From assembly GCA_964630925.1 (NCBI GenBank), contig CAZVZK010000083.1, forward strand, positions 1 through 44,446: a stretch of 44,446 bases of DNA, in the 5' to 3' direction. Source of the stretch: RGDT01 sp964630925. GTDB lineage: Bacteria > Planctomycetota > Planctomycetia > Gemmatales > Gemmataceae. Under the pieces are notes generated by a model. The model made no database searches. It saw only the letters and a list, made by a program, of their open reading frames with translations, and was not told where the DNA came from. The stretch's first letter is position 1. Each line of letters opens with the position of its first letter. Made by a program: the position numbers and the translations under genes. Of the stretch, positions 25,772-32,729 are shown one piece after another.

Positions 25772-26314
25772 GTGACAGTGTATCGAGAAGTTGTCGGCTA
25801 CCCAGGCTACCACGTCGGTGACGACGGGAGCGTGTGGAGCCAGTGGCAGAAGGGCAACAGGTTCGGCTGGCCGAAGATCGTCTCCCGCTGGGTCCGGCTG
25901 AAGGAGGCGAACCGCAGCGGCTACCGTCAGGTGAAGCTGACCGGCCCCCACGGCAAGAGGACGTTCAAGATCCACCGTCTGGTACTGACGGCGTTCCGTG
26001 GACCCTGCCCGGAGGGGATGGAGGCGTGCCACGACAACGGCAACCCCGCCGACAACCGGCTGTCCAACCTCCGGTGGGACACGAAGCAGGGTAACAGCGC
26101 GGACATGCTCAGGCACGGGACCACGCCGCGCGGCGAGAAGAACGGGAAGACGAAGCTCTCCGAGGAGGAGGTGAGGACGATCCGGTGGATGTGGCAGTCG
26201 GAGGGCCTGACCCTTCGGGAGATCGCTGAGTTCATGGAGGTGCCGAAGGCGACGGTGCGCGGGATCGTGACCGCCAGGACGTGGGGTCACTTGAAGCTGT
26301 ACGACGGTCGCTAA
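25772..26314 (+). CDS. HNH endonuclease with C-terminal HTH
   Basis: The 180-residue protein is an HNH_3-type nuclease. A beta region (GYHVGDDGSVWSQWQKGN; YRQVKLTGPHGKRTFKIHRL) leads to the catalytic segment with His68, then MEACHDNGNPADNRLSNLRW (His87, Asn95), the usual HNH metal-binding arrangement. The C-terminus (about 120-175) is a helix-turn-helix (KLSEEEVRTIRWMW ... EIAEFMEVPKATVRGIV), as in free-standing homing endonucleases. It starts with GTG after AAAGGAGGG. Phage HNH proteins can also assist packaging at cos ends, which would fit this element. It is followed by a strong terminator. Confidence 0.85.
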   Translation: MTVYREVVGYPGYHVGDDGSVWSQWQKGNRFGWPKIVSRWVRLKEANRSGYRQVKLTGPHGKRTFKIHRLVLTAFRGPCPEGMEACHDNGNPADNRLSNLRWDTKQGNSADMLRHGTTPRGEKNGKTKLSEEEVRTIRWMWQSEGLTLREIAEFMEVPKATVRGIVTARTWGHLKLYDGR

Positions 26315-26330
26315 CGACTGACGACCTGGG

Positions 26331-26364
26331 CGGGCCGGACCCTGTTCCGGCCCGTCCGCTTTTT
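26331..26364 (+). terminator. Rho-independent terminator after HNH gene
   Basis: A 9-bp stem CGGGCCGGA/TCCGGCCCG with a CCCTGT loop is followed by TCCGCTTTTTC. It lies 16 nt after the HNH stop and is the clearest terminator in the element. Confidence 0.85.
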
Positions 26365-26378
26365 CGTGGAATTAGGAC

Positions 26379-26406
26379 TTGCACCGCTCCGAGTACCGGG
26401 TAGAGT
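26379..26406 (+). promoter_or_regulatory. Candidate promoter
   Basis: TTGCAC and TAGAGT are separated by 16 nt, just after the HNH terminator and about 75 nt before the next gene. It is a reasonable sigma-70 match, by eye only. Confidence 0.35.
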
Positions 26407-26480
26407 CATGGCACAACGGACGCAAAGCTGTCAGCCGCAACACTTAGCGTCAACACAAGGCGGCACCGGAGACGACGACC

Positions 26481-27059
26481 ATGACGACCACGACCCTGAC
26501 GAACGAGACGCTGGTGGCCCTCAAGACCCGCAACGAGAACGGCGAGAAGGCCGGCGAGCTGGCCGCCGAGGTGGGCGTGACGGTGCAGAAGCTGGTGGCC
26601 GCGTGGAAGAAGATGGAGGCCGGGTCCACGGTGGACGCCGCCTCGACCGAGGGCGCGAACGAGGAGACGACGATGGACGAGACGGTGACGGAGCCGGTGG
26701 CGGTGGAGACGGACGACGAGAAGGCCGAGCGCGAGCTGCTGGAGGAGGAGGCCGCGAGGGTCGCCGCCGAGGCCCAGGCCCAGGCCGACATCGCCCGCGA
26801 GCTGGAGTCGCAGGACGTGAGGGACAGCCAGCCGGTGGCGGTGGAGATCACCGGCCCCGCCGAGGAGCCGGCCCCCAAGGCGAAGAAGGAGGAGCCGGCC
26901 TGCGAGTACAGCGACGAGGTGCTGGAGGCGGCGGCGAAGGCGAAGAGGGAGGGGGCCGGCTGGGGCGAGGTGGCGAAGCTGCTGCCGGGCGTCGGGAGCT
27001 GGAACCGCGCCCACTCGCTGGTGACGAAGCGCTTCCCCGACCTCAAGGGCAGCAAGTGA
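26481..27059 (+). CDS. Element protein with two HTH-like ends and an acidic middle
   Basis: The 192-residue protein has an N-terminal small helical domain (NGEKAGELAAEVGVTVQKLV), resembling a helix-turn-helix or regulator arm. An acidic, low-complexity middle (Glu/Ala/Thr-rich, about 48-140) follows. A C-terminal helical module (SDEVLEAAAKAKREGAGWGE, VAKLLPGVGSWNRAHSLVTKRFPDL) looks DNA-binding. No family is recognised. The ATG follows CGGAGACGACGACC. A palindrome (27062) and hairpin (27084) lie directly after its stop. Confidence 0.6.
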   Translation: MTTTTLTNETLVALKTRNENGEKAGELAAEVGVTVQKLVAAWKKMEAGSTVDAASTEGANEETTMDETVTEPVAVETDDEKAERELLEEEAARVAAEAQAQADIARELESQDVRDSQPVAVEITGPAEEPAPKAKKEEPACEYSDEVLEAAAKAKREGAGWGEVAKLLPGVGSWNRAHSLVTKRFPDLKGSK

Positions 27060-27061
27060 CC

Positions 27062-27079
27062 GAGTCAGACGTTTGACCC
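27062..27079. promoter_or_regulatory. Element palindrome, copy 1
   Basis: GAGTCAGA-CG-TTTGACCC is the least perfect of four copies of GGGTCAAA-NN-KTTGACCC. It starts 3 nt after a stop codon and is followed at once by a hairpin. It may be a repressor-binding site or a processing or termination signal. Confidence 0.55.
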
Positions 27080-27083
27080 GAGG

Positions 27084-27110
27084 AGGCCACCGGACGATCC
27101 GGTGGCCTTC
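27084..27110 (+). terminator. Hairpin after the acidic-middle protein gene
   Basis: AGGCCACCGGA pairs with TCCGGTGGCCT around a CGA loop (11 bp). The following TTCATCC gives only a weak T-tract. It separates the gene at 26481 from the DUF488-like gene. Confidence 0.6.
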
Positions 27111-27140
27111 ATCCATTTCCGAACCAATGAGGTGACTGCG

Positions 27141-27479
27141 ATGATCTTCACGAGCTACTGGTCGTCGAAGAAGGTGGGCGACGGGATGGTGAAGGTGGCC
27201 ATCTCGCGTGGGGTGCCGCCGGGCTGGGAGGGGCCGCGCGAGTGGCGGCTGGCCCCCGCCTCGTGGGCCATGCTGAAGCTGCCGAAGGACGCCTTCGCCG
27301 CCGCCTTCGCCGCCCAGCTCGCGGCGCTGGACGCCGACACGCTGTACTCCGACCTCATCCGGGTCTGCGTGGACTGCACGCCCGTGTTGTGTTGCTGGGA
27401 GAAGCCGGTGGAGAACTGCCACCGCCGGTTCGTCATCCCCTGGCTCAGGCAGGCCGGACCCGTCGAGGAGTTGGCCTGA
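27141..27479 (+). CDS. DUF488-like protein
   Basis: The 112-residue protein contains VLCCWEKPVENCHRRFVIPW, matching the DUF488 C-terminal signature LLCxExxPxxCHR. Several Cys (VCVDC, LCCWE, NC) suggest redox or metal chemistry. N-terminal MIFTSYWSSKKVG fits the family's first strand. DUF488 proteins are of unknown function, often in mobile elements near restriction or defence genes. GAGGTG precedes the ATG. It ends in a strong terminator (27504-27532), so it is a separate transcription unit. Confidence 0.7.
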   Translation: MIFTSYWSSKKVGDGMVKVAISRGVPPGWEGPREWRLAPASWAMLKLPKDAFAAAFAAQLAALDADTLYSDLIRVCVDCTPVLCCWEKPVENCHRRFVIPWLRQAGPVEELA

Positions 27480-27503
27480 CCCCTCCCCCTGGCTCCAACC
27501 CCA

Positions 27504-27540
27504 AGGCCCCCCGGAACACCACCGGGGGGCCTCTCGTTTG
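27504..27540 (+). terminator. Terminator after DUF488-like gene
   Basis: AGGCCCCCCGG pairs with CCGGGGGGCCT around AACACCA, followed by CTCGTTTG. It is a strong 11-bp GC stem with a short T-run. Confidence 0.75.
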
Positions 27541-27681
27541 AGCGCCACGGCTCGATCTCCAGCCAAGGCACCCCTCACCCTCATTCCCTCCCCGAGGGCG
27601 TCCAGAGAGGCCGCTAGAGCGTCCCCGGTGGACCGATCAACACCTCGGATCAGCACCCGCTCGATACTCCTCAGAGAATAC

Positions 27682-27732
27682 AAGTCAAAGACAGAAGACA
27701 GAAGAAGAGAGAGTAGAAGTCAAAGACATAAG
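27682..27732. repeat. Direct repeats in a purine-rich, low-GC island
   Basis: Two copies of AAGTCAAAGACA(G/T)AAG are 35 bp apart. Between them lies almost pure purine sequence (GACAGAAGAAGAGAGAGTAG). The island stands out against the high-GC surroundings. Such features occur at iteron-type origins and partition sites, but two copies are too few to claim one. Confidence 0.5.
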
Positions 27733-27897
27733 TAGATGCTCACAGTCAGCTACAAGACTACCTGTTGTTGCCCTCGGGACATGTAGGTATCGACCGGGTG
27801 TACATCCATCTCAGGTGGGGTGCCGATTGAGTGTGACCTGTGTACACCCTCAACCTGGCACAGGTGTGTAACCGTATGGTGCGAGCCGACTTACAAC

Positions 27898-27926
27898 TTG
27901 ACAGGGGCTGGCTCCATCCGTACACT
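27898..27926 (+). promoter_or_regulatory. Near-consensus sigma-70 promoter with GTGTAC operators
   Basis: TTGACA (27898-27903) and TACACT (27921-27926) are exactly 17 nt apart, followed by a start codon at 27949. GTGTACAT (27798-27805) and GTGTACAC (27840-27847) are 42 bp apart, close to four helical turns. A reverse copy (CGTACACT) covers the -10. This suggests autoregulation by the HTH protein encoded next. Confidence 0.7.
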
Positions 27927-27948
27927 ACAAGGACGGGAGGGTGTAGCA

Positions 27949-28425
27949 ATGAAGATGTTGAGCCGACCAGAGATCAGCGCACTGACGGGGGTTCCGACCT
28001 CAACCATCGGACTGCTCCAGCAGACGGGCCTGATCCCGCAGTCGGGGCAGATGACGATGACCCAGGCCCTGGCGGTGGCCGTGGCCCGTGGCCTGTCGGC
28101 GCGGGGCGTCGGGAGCAAGGACGCGGGGGACGTGCTGGAGTACATCTGGGGGCTGCACGAGGAGCGCCTGGAGGCGTGCTTCGCCAGGGGTGCCTGCTTC
28201 ATCGCCATCTTCGGGACGAAGCCGTGCCCGAGGCTCGTGGATATGGAGTCGGTGACCCGCAACCCGGCGGTCCATGTGGCGACGGCCTGGGCGGCGGGAC
28301 TCGTTCCCGCGTTGGTCGATGTTCAGTTGGTTTGGGAGCGGCTCAAGGAGGGGCTGAAGAAGCTGAGGGGTGGCGAGAAGGCGACCACGCAGGAAGCGTC
28401 GGTCGAGGTGGCGACGGGAGCCTGA
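27949..28425 (+). CDS. MerR/excisionase-like HTH regulator
   Basis: The 158-residue protein starts MKMLSRPEISALTGVPTSTI, with a MerR-type winged-helix opening (Leu-Ser-Arg-Pro-Glu-Ile then the turn GVP). A helical C-terminal region follows: MTMTQALAVAVARGLSARGV, ACFARGACFIAIFGTKPCPR, and LVDVQLVWERLKEGLKKL. AGGG precedes the ATG. Such proteins in mobile elements act as excision factors or transcription switches. It is the first gene after the near-consensus promoter, and is likely the element's main regulator (inference). Confidence 0.65.
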   Translation: MKMLSRPEISALTGVPTSTIGLLQQTGLIPQSGQMTMTQALAVAVARGLSARGVGSKDAGDVLEYIWGLHEERLEACFARGACFIAIFGTKPCPRLVDMESVTRNPAVHVATAWAAGLVPALVDVQLVWERLKEGLKKLRGGEKATTQEASVEVATGA

Positions 28426-28486
28426 ACGAAAAAAAGATCGCGCCGGTAGCCGCCAAGCAACCCGACGCGATCAAGAGTAACCAACG

Positions 28487-28895
28487 ATGTTCAGTGTACG
28501 CGAAGAACAGCCCAATGTCAACGCTGATGGTGACTTAGAAGGTGAGACGGGCCACTGGTTCCGCGCCGTGGACAGGGCGAGGATGGCCGGGGTGGATCAG
28601 GAGCCGATTGGCCTGACGCACTACGCCCGGCTGATCGCAAGCCTGTGCAGGCAACTCCAGCTCGACAAGGTGCAGAACGGCACGGTAAGTCCCTTCTACC
28701 TGTCCTGCAAGCAGGCCGCAGAGTTCGCCGGATGCTCCCCAGGGACGGCGGGCCACCACCTGAAGCGGCTGCGGGAGTTGGGCCTGATGAAGCTGGTCAA
28801 GCAGGGCGAGAGGTACACGAAGGGCGAGGACAGGGAGAGGAAGCATCTGGCGGCAGAGTTCTTGTTCATCCCGGTGGCCGGCAAGGGGGGCGTGA
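28487..28895 (+). CDS. Winged-helix replication-initiator- or regulator-like protein (probable frameshift)
   Basis: The protein starts MFSVREEQPNVNADGDLEGE. Its core, FYLSCKQAAEFAGCSPGTAG then HHLKRLRELGLMKLVKQGER, is a winged helix of the kind seen in plasmid/phage replication initiators and transcription regulators. In the sequence as given, the frame stays open to 29404, but from about 28890 codon use turns poor (many GGA, CGA, AGA codons) and another real gene occupies the region. A run of six G at 28885-28890 is the likely cause. With five G the protein would end GKGA-stop at 28893-28895, 3 nt before the next ATG, a normal operon layout. Length is then 135 residues. Confidence 0.6.
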
Positions 28896-28898
28896 CGC

Positions 28899-29294
28899 AT
28901 GGACTGGACAGGGAGCAGCGGAGCGAGGAAGAGGGATCGCGGGGACTGCCCGCCGCCGCAGAAGGTGACGCAGCCGCCCAGGAGGTTCACGGTCCTGAAG
29001 GGGGTGCCGTGCGAGATCAGGAGGGCCGGGGAGACGGCGTGGAAGAAGCACCACACGACGAAGGACACGGGGTTCGACCGCTACGAGAGCAGGCAGTACG
29101 ACCTGTACGTCTTCCGGGCGGGCGGCTGGGAGATCCGGGTGCGGGAGGACTACTTGAACCACCGGCGCGAGCTGGACGGCAGGGGACGACTGAGTCGGGC
29201 GATGGACTTCTACGGGATGGTGGAGCCTGCCCAGGGCGAGGCCCAGGTGCCCGCCGACAGGATGACCAGGGCCTCGGGCGAGAGGGGGGACTGA
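28899..29294 (+). CDS. Hypothetical element protein, 131 residues
   Basis: The third-base GC pattern and regular composition support this frame. The middle reads FTVLKGVPCEIRRAGETAWK, KHHTTKDTGFDRYESRQYDL and YVFRAGGWEIRVREDYLNHR, resembling a small beta-rich (OB- or SH3-like) fold with a helix. No family is recognised. The ATG lies 3 nt after the predicted stop of the upstream gene if its frameshift is corrected. The next gene starts 1 nt after its stop with GTG. Confidence 0.6.
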   Translation: MDWTGSSGARKRDRGDCPPPQKVTQPPRRFTVLKGVPCEIRRAGETAWKKHHTTKDTGFDRYESRQYDLYVFRAGGWEIRVREDYLNHRRELDGRGRLSRAMDFYGMVEPAQGEAQVPADRMTRASGERGD

Positions 29295-29295
29295 C

Positions 29296-29493
29296 GTGCG
29301 GCCCGCAGGCGATCCTCCCGTTGTCGGGAAGTTGTGCGAATGCGGGCGTCCCCTCCGCTCATATCCGCGACTTTGTGAGGATTGCTGGCTTGGCGGCATG
29401 CTGAAGGCGAAGTGGTACGGCTCACGGCGGCTGAGGATGCGGCGCAACGCAGAGGCAGCGGAGAGGGCACAACGATGCAGCCGGAAAGGGTAG
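29296..29493 (+). CDS. Small zinc-ribbon-like protein, 65 residues
   Basis: GTG start after a G-rich site. CECGRPLRSYPRLCEDC provides a CxC...CxxC metal-binding group; a basic helix follows (KAKWYGSRRLRMRRNAEAAE), suggesting nucleic-acid binding. It overlaps the next gene by 19 nt. Confidence 0.5.
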   Translation: MRPAGDPPVVGKLCECGRPLRSYPRLCEDCWLGGMLKAKWYGSRRLRMRRNAEAAERAQRCSRKG

Positions 29494-29852
29494 TCAGCAA
29501 GCGCGATCTGGTGTTCTGGGCCGGGGCGACGACGCCCGCCGTGACCCAGGCCAAGCCGCCGGATCAGGTGTGCGAATGGTGCCAGCGCCGGTTCACGCCG
29601 CAGTTCACCATCCAGCCCTACTGCTCGCTCGACTGCCGCCTCGACGACGCGGCCCACAAGAGGCGATGGGGAGGCCGGGACGAGACGACGCCGGTTGACG
29701 AGCCGACCCTGTGTGCCAACTGCGAGATCAGACTCACCGGGAAGGGGACCGGGCGGCCCCTGCGATTCTGCTCACGATCCTGCACGAGGCTGTTCGCCCT
29801 GACGGTGAAGAAGGCGGCCCAGGCGTCAACTGAAGGCAACCCGCTGGCATGA
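29475..29852 (+). CDS. Double zinc-finger element protein
   Basis: The 125-residue protein has two CxxC-x(n)-CxxxC-type zinc fingers: CEWCQRRFTPQFTIQPYCSL followed by DC (about 33-54), and CANCEIRLTGKGTGRPLRFC followed by SRSC (about 80-103). Similar paired fingers occur in small phage proteins. The ATG at 29475, preceded by GGAGAGG, is preferred to one at 29382 that lies inside the upstream gene. It probably binds DNA or RNA. Confidence 0.65.
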   Translation: MQPERVVSKRDLVFWAGATTPAVTQAKPPDQVCEWCQRRFTPQFTIQPYCSLDCRLDDAAHKRRWGGRDETTPVDEPTLCANCEIRLTGKGTGRPLRFCSRSCTRLFALTVKKAAQASTEGNPLA

Positions 29853-30115
29853 CCGGGGATCGGGCTGATCGGAGTGGCGGGAGTCGGTTGACCAGGGAGA
29901 CTGACAACGGCGGGTCAAATCGTTGACCCCGCAAACGCGAGCAGAGGCGAGGAGAGGCGAGGAGACGACGGGCCACCCAACCACCCCCTCGGGCTGGGAT
30001 CTGGCCTCAGACGATGAGCCAGGGGGGACCAAGACAGGCTGTACGAGTAGCACCTCCGGGGCACCGACAGTCACCCAACCAACAGAAGCCCCAGCGGGGC
30101 AGAGAGAGGTGACTT
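29853..30115. other. Intergenic region before the head module
   Basis: Apart from the palindrome at 29912, it holds a short tandem AGGCGAGGAG duplication near 29946-29965. No gene is supported. It is a plausible place for the promoter of the structural genes, although no clear -35/-10 pair is visible. Confidence 0.4.
29912..29929. promoter_or_regulatory. Element palindrome, copy 2
   Basis: GGGTCAAA-TC-GTTGACCC, one mismatch from perfect symmetry, lies 60 nt after the zinc-finger gene. A half-site-like GGTTGACC occurs 25 nt upstream. Confidence 0.65.
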
Positions 30116-30775
30116 GTGGCGGGAGCGGGCATTTCGGGGAAGGACGGTGATGTGAAGATCGGCAGCACCCAGATTGCCGAGATCACGAAGTGGGGGTTCA
30201 ACCCCAAGGCGAACGTGCCGAAGTACGCCAGCAACAAGACCGGCGGCTACAAGGCGGCGGTGGCGGGCATCAAGGACGGCTCGGGGTCGCTGGAGGGGAA
30301 ATGGGATCCCGCGATTCCGGCGACGACGGTGATCGCGCCGGGCACGTCGGTGACGCTCAAGCTGTACATCAACGCCACGCAGTTCTGGTCGGTGCCCTCG
30401 ATCATCGAAGGCTTCAAGCACGACGTTGACCTCGACACGGGTGAGATCGTGTCGTGGAGCGCCGACTTCCAGACCAACGGTGCCTGGACGGACCCGGTCG
30501 CGGCCTTCACCCTGCCCCCCGAGCTGGAGGCGATGAAGCTGGACGAGGAGGGCAACGCCTTCCTCCCGGACGTGCCGTTGCAGACGGAGGGCAAGCCGCT
30601 CACCGAGGCCGAGATGGCGCGGCAGAAGCTGGCCGAGGCGAGCGTCGCGGCCAAGCGCCAGGGGATCATCGACGAGGCCGTGCGGGCCGCCCTGGACGCG
30701 CAGAAGCCGCAGCTCGACGCCATCCTCGCCGCCCTGGAGAGGCTGGCGGTCAAGCACGACGGCAACGCGGCCTGA
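30116..30775 (+). CDS. Tail-tube-like structural protein with helical C-terminus
   Basis: The 219-residue protein starts with GTG and reads GKDGDVKIGSTQIAEITKWG, with a repeated-strand pattern (GGYKAAVAGIKDGSGSLEGK; TVIAPGTSVTLKLYINATQF; ALIVSW-like strands). This resembles the beta-barrel fold of siphophage tail-tube or major tail proteins. The last 80 residues are a helical, charged extension (LTEAEMARQKLAEASVAAKR ... ILAALERLAVKHDGN), unusual for tube proteins. AGAGAGGTGA precedes the start. No other tail gene follows, so it may serve another role (decoration or head-tail completion). Family assignment by eye. Confidence 0.55.
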   Translation: MAGAGISGKDGDVKIGSTQIAEITKWGFNPKANVPKYASNKTGGYKAAVAGIKDGSGSLEGKWDPAIPATTVIAPGTSVTLKLYINATQFWSVPSIIEGFKHDVDLDTGEIVSWSADFQTNGAWTDPVAAFTLPPELEAMKLDEEGNAFLPDVPLQTEGKPLTEAEMARQKLAEASVAAKRQGIIDEAVRAALDAQKPQLDAILAALERLAVKHDGNAA

Positions 30776-30934
30776 GAGACACGCGAGAGCAGGCGGCGGG
30801 GGTTTTGTACATGGACCCGCCGTTCTGAAGTCGTGCCACGGAGGGCGCGCCACTTACACGATGGGACCGGCTCCGGGTTGCCGGTAGGGAGGGGTGGCGT
30901 TCAGCTTCCGCTGCCCCTCCCGCGAATCAAGATC

Positions 30935-30993
30935 GCACCGGCTTGTCGCCGGTGCCCGTCCCGGCAGGCGGGCCTTGCACCGGCCCGCCTGCC
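30935..30993 (+). promoter_or_regulatory. Two hairpins in the capsid-gene leader
   Basis: The first has stem GCACCGGC/GCCGGTGC (8 bp, loop TTGTC; 30935-30955). The second has stem GGCAGGCGGGCC/GGCCCGCCTGCC (12 bp, loop TTGCACC; 30963-30993). They end 25 nt before the capsid start. No T-tract follows, so they may stabilise or control the capsid mRNA, or be a packaging site. Confidence 0.65.
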
Positions 30994-31018
30994 ACGAACC
31001 AGCGAAGCCGAGGAGGCG

Positions 31019-32656
31019 ATGATGTTCAAGATCACCAGCGGCCTGAAGGCCCACGCCATCGCCCACCTGGGTTGCAAGGCGTGGGACAGCGACGCGACGA
31101 TCCGCAAGGCGGTCAACAAGGCCGTGAAGTCCAAGAAGCTCGCCACGGGCAAGCTGCTGGAGCTTGCGGGCAAGTCGTCGAGCCGGCCCTCGGAGGTGGC
31201 GTCGGCGCTGAAGGACGGGATGACCGGCCCCCTGGAGAGTTGGGCGCGAAGCACGATGGCCGGCATCGGCGCGATGGGTCCGCTGTACGCGACCCAGGCG
31301 ACCGCCGATCAGGTGAAGACGTTCGTGGAGGAGGCCGTCCACGGTGGGCGGCTGTCGATGAAGCAGTTCAACGCCCTGATGGGGCGGGAGGAGAAGTCGA
31401 TGACCGACAAGAAGAAGCCCGCCACCAAGGGCGGCAAGCCGAGCAAGAAGGCGATGGGCGTCATCGGTGGCAAGGGCACCGGCGGCATCCGCGTCAAGAA
31501 CGAGTCGGAGAAGTACAGCACGAAGCAGTACACCGGCAAGCACGCGAAGACGGGCATGCCGGTGATCTTCAACGGCAAGGAGGTGCAGACGAACTCCGAG
31601 TTGACCAAGGCCAAGATGGGCGTGTGGTTCAAGTTCCAGGCGATCAAGAGCGGCCTGCCGTGGCAGGGCGGCGGCCTCTCCGAACACGAGCGGGCGCTGC
31701 TGAACGAGATGATCCACACCGAGACGTTCTGCCGCGTCCTGGGCAACGACAGCGAGGAACTGCTCAAGGGCGCGGCGGTCAAGGCGCTGCTGGACGACTC
31801 GACCTCGGGCGGCCTGTACCTCGCGCCGATCACCTTCGACGACGCCATCACGACGTTCCCGCTGCTGAACGGCGAGCTGTTCCCGTTCGTGGACGTGAAG
31901 GACGTGCCGCGTGGCCGGCGCATCGAGACGGGTAGCCTCGGCAACCCGACCGTGACCTGGGGCACCGCCGAGGGCACGGCGATCACCGCCTTCACGACGA
32001 CCGCCCTGGCGGCGCAGATCACCAGCACCGTCTTCCCGATTCAGGTGGCCGTGGAGGTCGGCAACGACTTCCTGAGCGACGCCGCCGTGAACGTCGGCAG
32101 CTACTTGGAGCAGAACATCGGTCAGGTGTTCCTCAAGGAGCTGGACGGCGTCATCGGCACGGGCGACGGCACGACGCAGCCCCAGGGCCTGACCGTCGCC
32201 ACCGGCCAGATCGCGGTGTCCTCGGACAACAGCACCTCCGGGCCGCCGACCCTGAGCGACTACGAGTCCCTGTACTTCGGCCTGCCGAAGCAGTACCGGC
32301 GGGACGAGTGGAACCACTGCTTCGTCGGGAACGACGTGTCGTACCGCCGGTTCTGCGGCATCCCGGTGGGGCCGACCGACGAGCGCCGGGTGGGCAAGCC
32401 GCTGGGCGACCAGGGCAACTACATGGCGCTGAACCGCCCCTTCCGGGTGGCGCAGAGCTTCACGAACAGCCAGCTCGCCTACGTCGCCTTGAAAAAGTAC
32501 CGCATGTGGCGGCGCGAGGGCCTGGAGACGCGGTGGACCCGCGAGGGCAACTACCTGAGCCTCCGCAACCTGAGCCTGCTCGTCGTCCGCAGCCGGTATG
32601 CGGGGAAGCTGCTCGACGGCACCGGGATGGCGCTGATCTCGGACGGGCAGGCGTGA
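31019..32656 (+). CDS. HK97-type major capsid protein with long N-terminal extension
   Basis: The 545-residue protein has an HK97-fold C-terminal part (about 255-545) with the expected pattern: SGGLYLAPITFDDAITTFPL, then RRIETGSLGNPTVTWGTAEG, PIQVAVEVGNDFLSDA, LEQNIGQVFLKELDGVIGTG, and a P-domain/tail ending RNLSLLVVRSRYAGKLLDGT. The first about 255 residues are an unusually long delta-domain-like region, helical with a Lys-rich linker (KKKPATKGGKPSKKAMG near 133). No protease gene is present to cleave it. AGGAGG precedes tandem ATGs at 31019 and 31022. Product would assemble the shell. Confidence 0.88.
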   Translation: MMFKITSGLKAHAIAHLGCKAWDSDATIRKAVNKAVKSKKLATGKLLELAGKSSSRPSEVASALKDGMTGPLESWARSTMAGIGAMGPLYATQATADQVKTFVEEAVHGGRLSMKQFNALMGREEKSMTDKKKPATKGGKPSKKAMGVIGGKGTGGIRVKNESEKYSTKQYTGKHAKTGMPVIFNGKEVQTNSELTKAKMGVWFKFQAIKSGLPWQGGGLSEHERALLNEMIHTETFCRVLGNDSEELLKGAAVKALLDDSTSGGLYLAPITFDDAITTFPLLNGELFPFVDVKDVPRGRRIETGSLGNPTVTWGTAEGTAITAFTTTALAAQITSTVFPIQVAVEVGNDFLSDAAVNVGSYLEQNIGQVFLKELDGVIGTGDGTTQPQGLTVATGQIAVSSDNSTSGPPTLSDYESLYFGLPKQYRRDEWNHCFVGNDVSYRRFCGIPVGPTDERRVGKPLGDQGNYMALNRPFRVAQSFTNSQLAYVALKKYRMWRREGLETRWTREGNYLSLRNLSLLVVRSRYAGKLLDGTGMALISDGQA

Positions 32657-32671
32657 GAGTGAGTCGGTGAC

Positions 32672-32696
32672 GGGCGGCCAGGACTGCTGGCCGCCC
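32672..32696 (+). terminator. Hairpin after capsid gene
   Basis: GGGCGGCCAG pairs with CTGGCCGCCC around GACTG (10 bp). It lies 15 nt after the capsid stop and lacks a T-tract, so it may be a processing site or attenuator. Confidence 0.5.
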
Positions 32697-32729
32697 TCGG
32701 GCCTGAACCATGCACAGGAGGGACTGACG

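Larger units (their letters stand above)
27541..27948. other. Non-coding control region with purine-rich island
   Basis: No gene is supported in these 408 nt. The first 70 nt resemble 25528-25590. From about 27660 to 27740 the sequence is unusually AT- and purine-rich for this genome, with direct repeats AAGTCAAAGACANAAG at 27682-27697 and 27717-27732. Further right, GTGTAC-type motifs (27798, 27840, 27866) lead to the promoter at 27898. It lies upstream of an HTH gene and a replication-initiator-like gene, so it could hold a replication origin or control the regulatory switch (inference). Confidence 0.5.

Noticed and set aside
28896..29404. C-terminal continuation of the winged-helix protein frame
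   Set aside because: Poor codon use and composition; the overlapping frame starting at 28899 has strong coding character. Explained by an extra G in the run at 28885-28890.
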